Shown here: positions 63,719 to 64,000 of the stretch, piece after piece
How positions within the stretch are numbered: position 1 is the stretch's first letter
Layout of the letters: each line of letters opens with the position of its first letter
Source: an uncultured Dorea sp.
GTDB taxonomy: Bacteria; Bacillota_A; Clostridia; Lachnospirales; Lachnospiraceae
Reading direction: 5' to 3'
Length of the DNA stretch: 64,000 nt
Assembly: GCA_910578865.1 (NCBI GenBank)
Contig: CAJTRM010000011.1
Coordinates: 1-64,000, forward strand
The notes under the pieces: model-generated
What the model saw: only the letters and a program-made list of their open reading frames with translations
What the model was told of the DNA's origin: nothing
Database searches by the model: none
Position numbers and translations under genes: made by a program

Positions 63719-64000
63719 TTTATATTATGCAACCTCATATAACAAAGCAGAGCATGATATTGCAAATGAATTTTATCTTCCATGTATGAGGAATTCGGTT
63801 AGGTACGATAGAATATCTGGATATTTTGGAAGTACAATTTATATTATTGCTTGGGACGCTCTGAAGGAATTTATGGAGAACGGCGGGAAAATGAGAGTGA
63901 TATGTTCACCATATATTTCAGAAGCTGATGAATTGGCACTTTCGCAAGGGTATTCTGCAAGGGGGGATGAGATTCTCGCTAATGCGATAATAAAAGAAGT
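63705..64000 (+). CDS. Start of a PLD-domain helicase-like protein, cut by window edge
   Basis: 98 codons visible from the ATG at 63705 (GGAGGG upstream), overlapping the previous gene by 14 bases. MALSDLYYATSYNKAEHDIA, VRYDRISGYFGSTIYIIAWD and GGKMRVICSPYISEADE look like the phospholipase-D-like N-terminus of large restriction helicases. The helicase part is assumed, not seen. Fourth gene of the methylation operon. Confidence 0.65.
   Translation, partial: MALSDLYYATSYNKAEHDIANEFYLPCMRNSVRYDRISGYFGSTIYIIAWDALKEFMENGGKMRVICSPYISEADELALSQGYSARGDEILANAIIKE

Overview
The window looks like a chromosome segment of a gut Lachnospiraceae-type Firmicute. Genes have strong AGGAGG-type ribosome binding sites, moderate to low GC and close relatives (from memory) in Clostridia: CptIN-type toxin-antitoxin, AbiE, SymE/ParA/ParB integrative elements and a GPH-symporter plus GH43 xyloside locus. 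I cannot name the species. No rRNA, tRNA or CRISPR array was seen.

Left part (1-36.7 kb), mostly chromosomal genes. It opens with a truncated IS4-type transposase next to the 3' remnant of a gene and an uncharacterised membrane-anchored protein (1216-2811). A MerR-controlled cluster follows: MerR, a kynurenine-formamidase-type cyclase, an APC permease, a kynureninase and two paralogous CocE/S15 hydrolases. The MerR promoter, with its unusual 20-bp spacer and a shared operator-like sequence, occurs again in front of the hydrolases. Next come a polar amino-acid ABC transporter operon that includes a DUF169 gene, a Schlafen-type helicase/nuclease with a MazG partner, and a glycan locus (GH43, a decayed GPH symporter, a truncated GH5 and an AraC regulator). 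A stretch rich in defence-type genes runs from 23.6 to 36.7 kb: AbiH, ferredoxin-nitroreductase, hybrid histidine kinase, a compact run of methyltransferase, HNH nuclease, PLD/SF2-helicase and NUDIX genes, then an SNF2 ATPase with a SWIM zinc-finger protein.

Middle part (36.7-55.7 kb), a graveyard and stack of integrative elements. Five copies of a 30-33 bp sequence encoding the start of a low-molecular-weight protein tyrosine phosphatase (MIKILFICHG) lie at 38242, 40222, 45749, 47341 and 55638, each with a ribosome binding site but none followed by the rest of that gene. Three of them lie just downstream of tyrosine integrase genes or remnants. I read these as att junctions of tandemly inserted elements that target the 5' end of that gene. 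Cargo includes Fic, AbiEi/AbiEii (type IV toxin-antitoxin), an AlbA_2/Schlafen ATP-binding protein, an MBL-fold hydrolase, a CptIN-like type III RNA toxin-antitoxin with two 45-nt repeats, a MATE exporter, and a RepA_N/DnaC-like/Xis/Int module.

Right part (55.7-64 kb), the left half of another element. It has RHH, SymE-like, ParA and ParB genes that are intact counterparts of decayed copies at 40.5-42 kb, an XRE/ImmA pair with a duplicated 23-bp operator, and the start of a methylation-based system: small XRE protein, two DNA methyltransferases, a small unknown protein and the start of a gene cut off by the window end.
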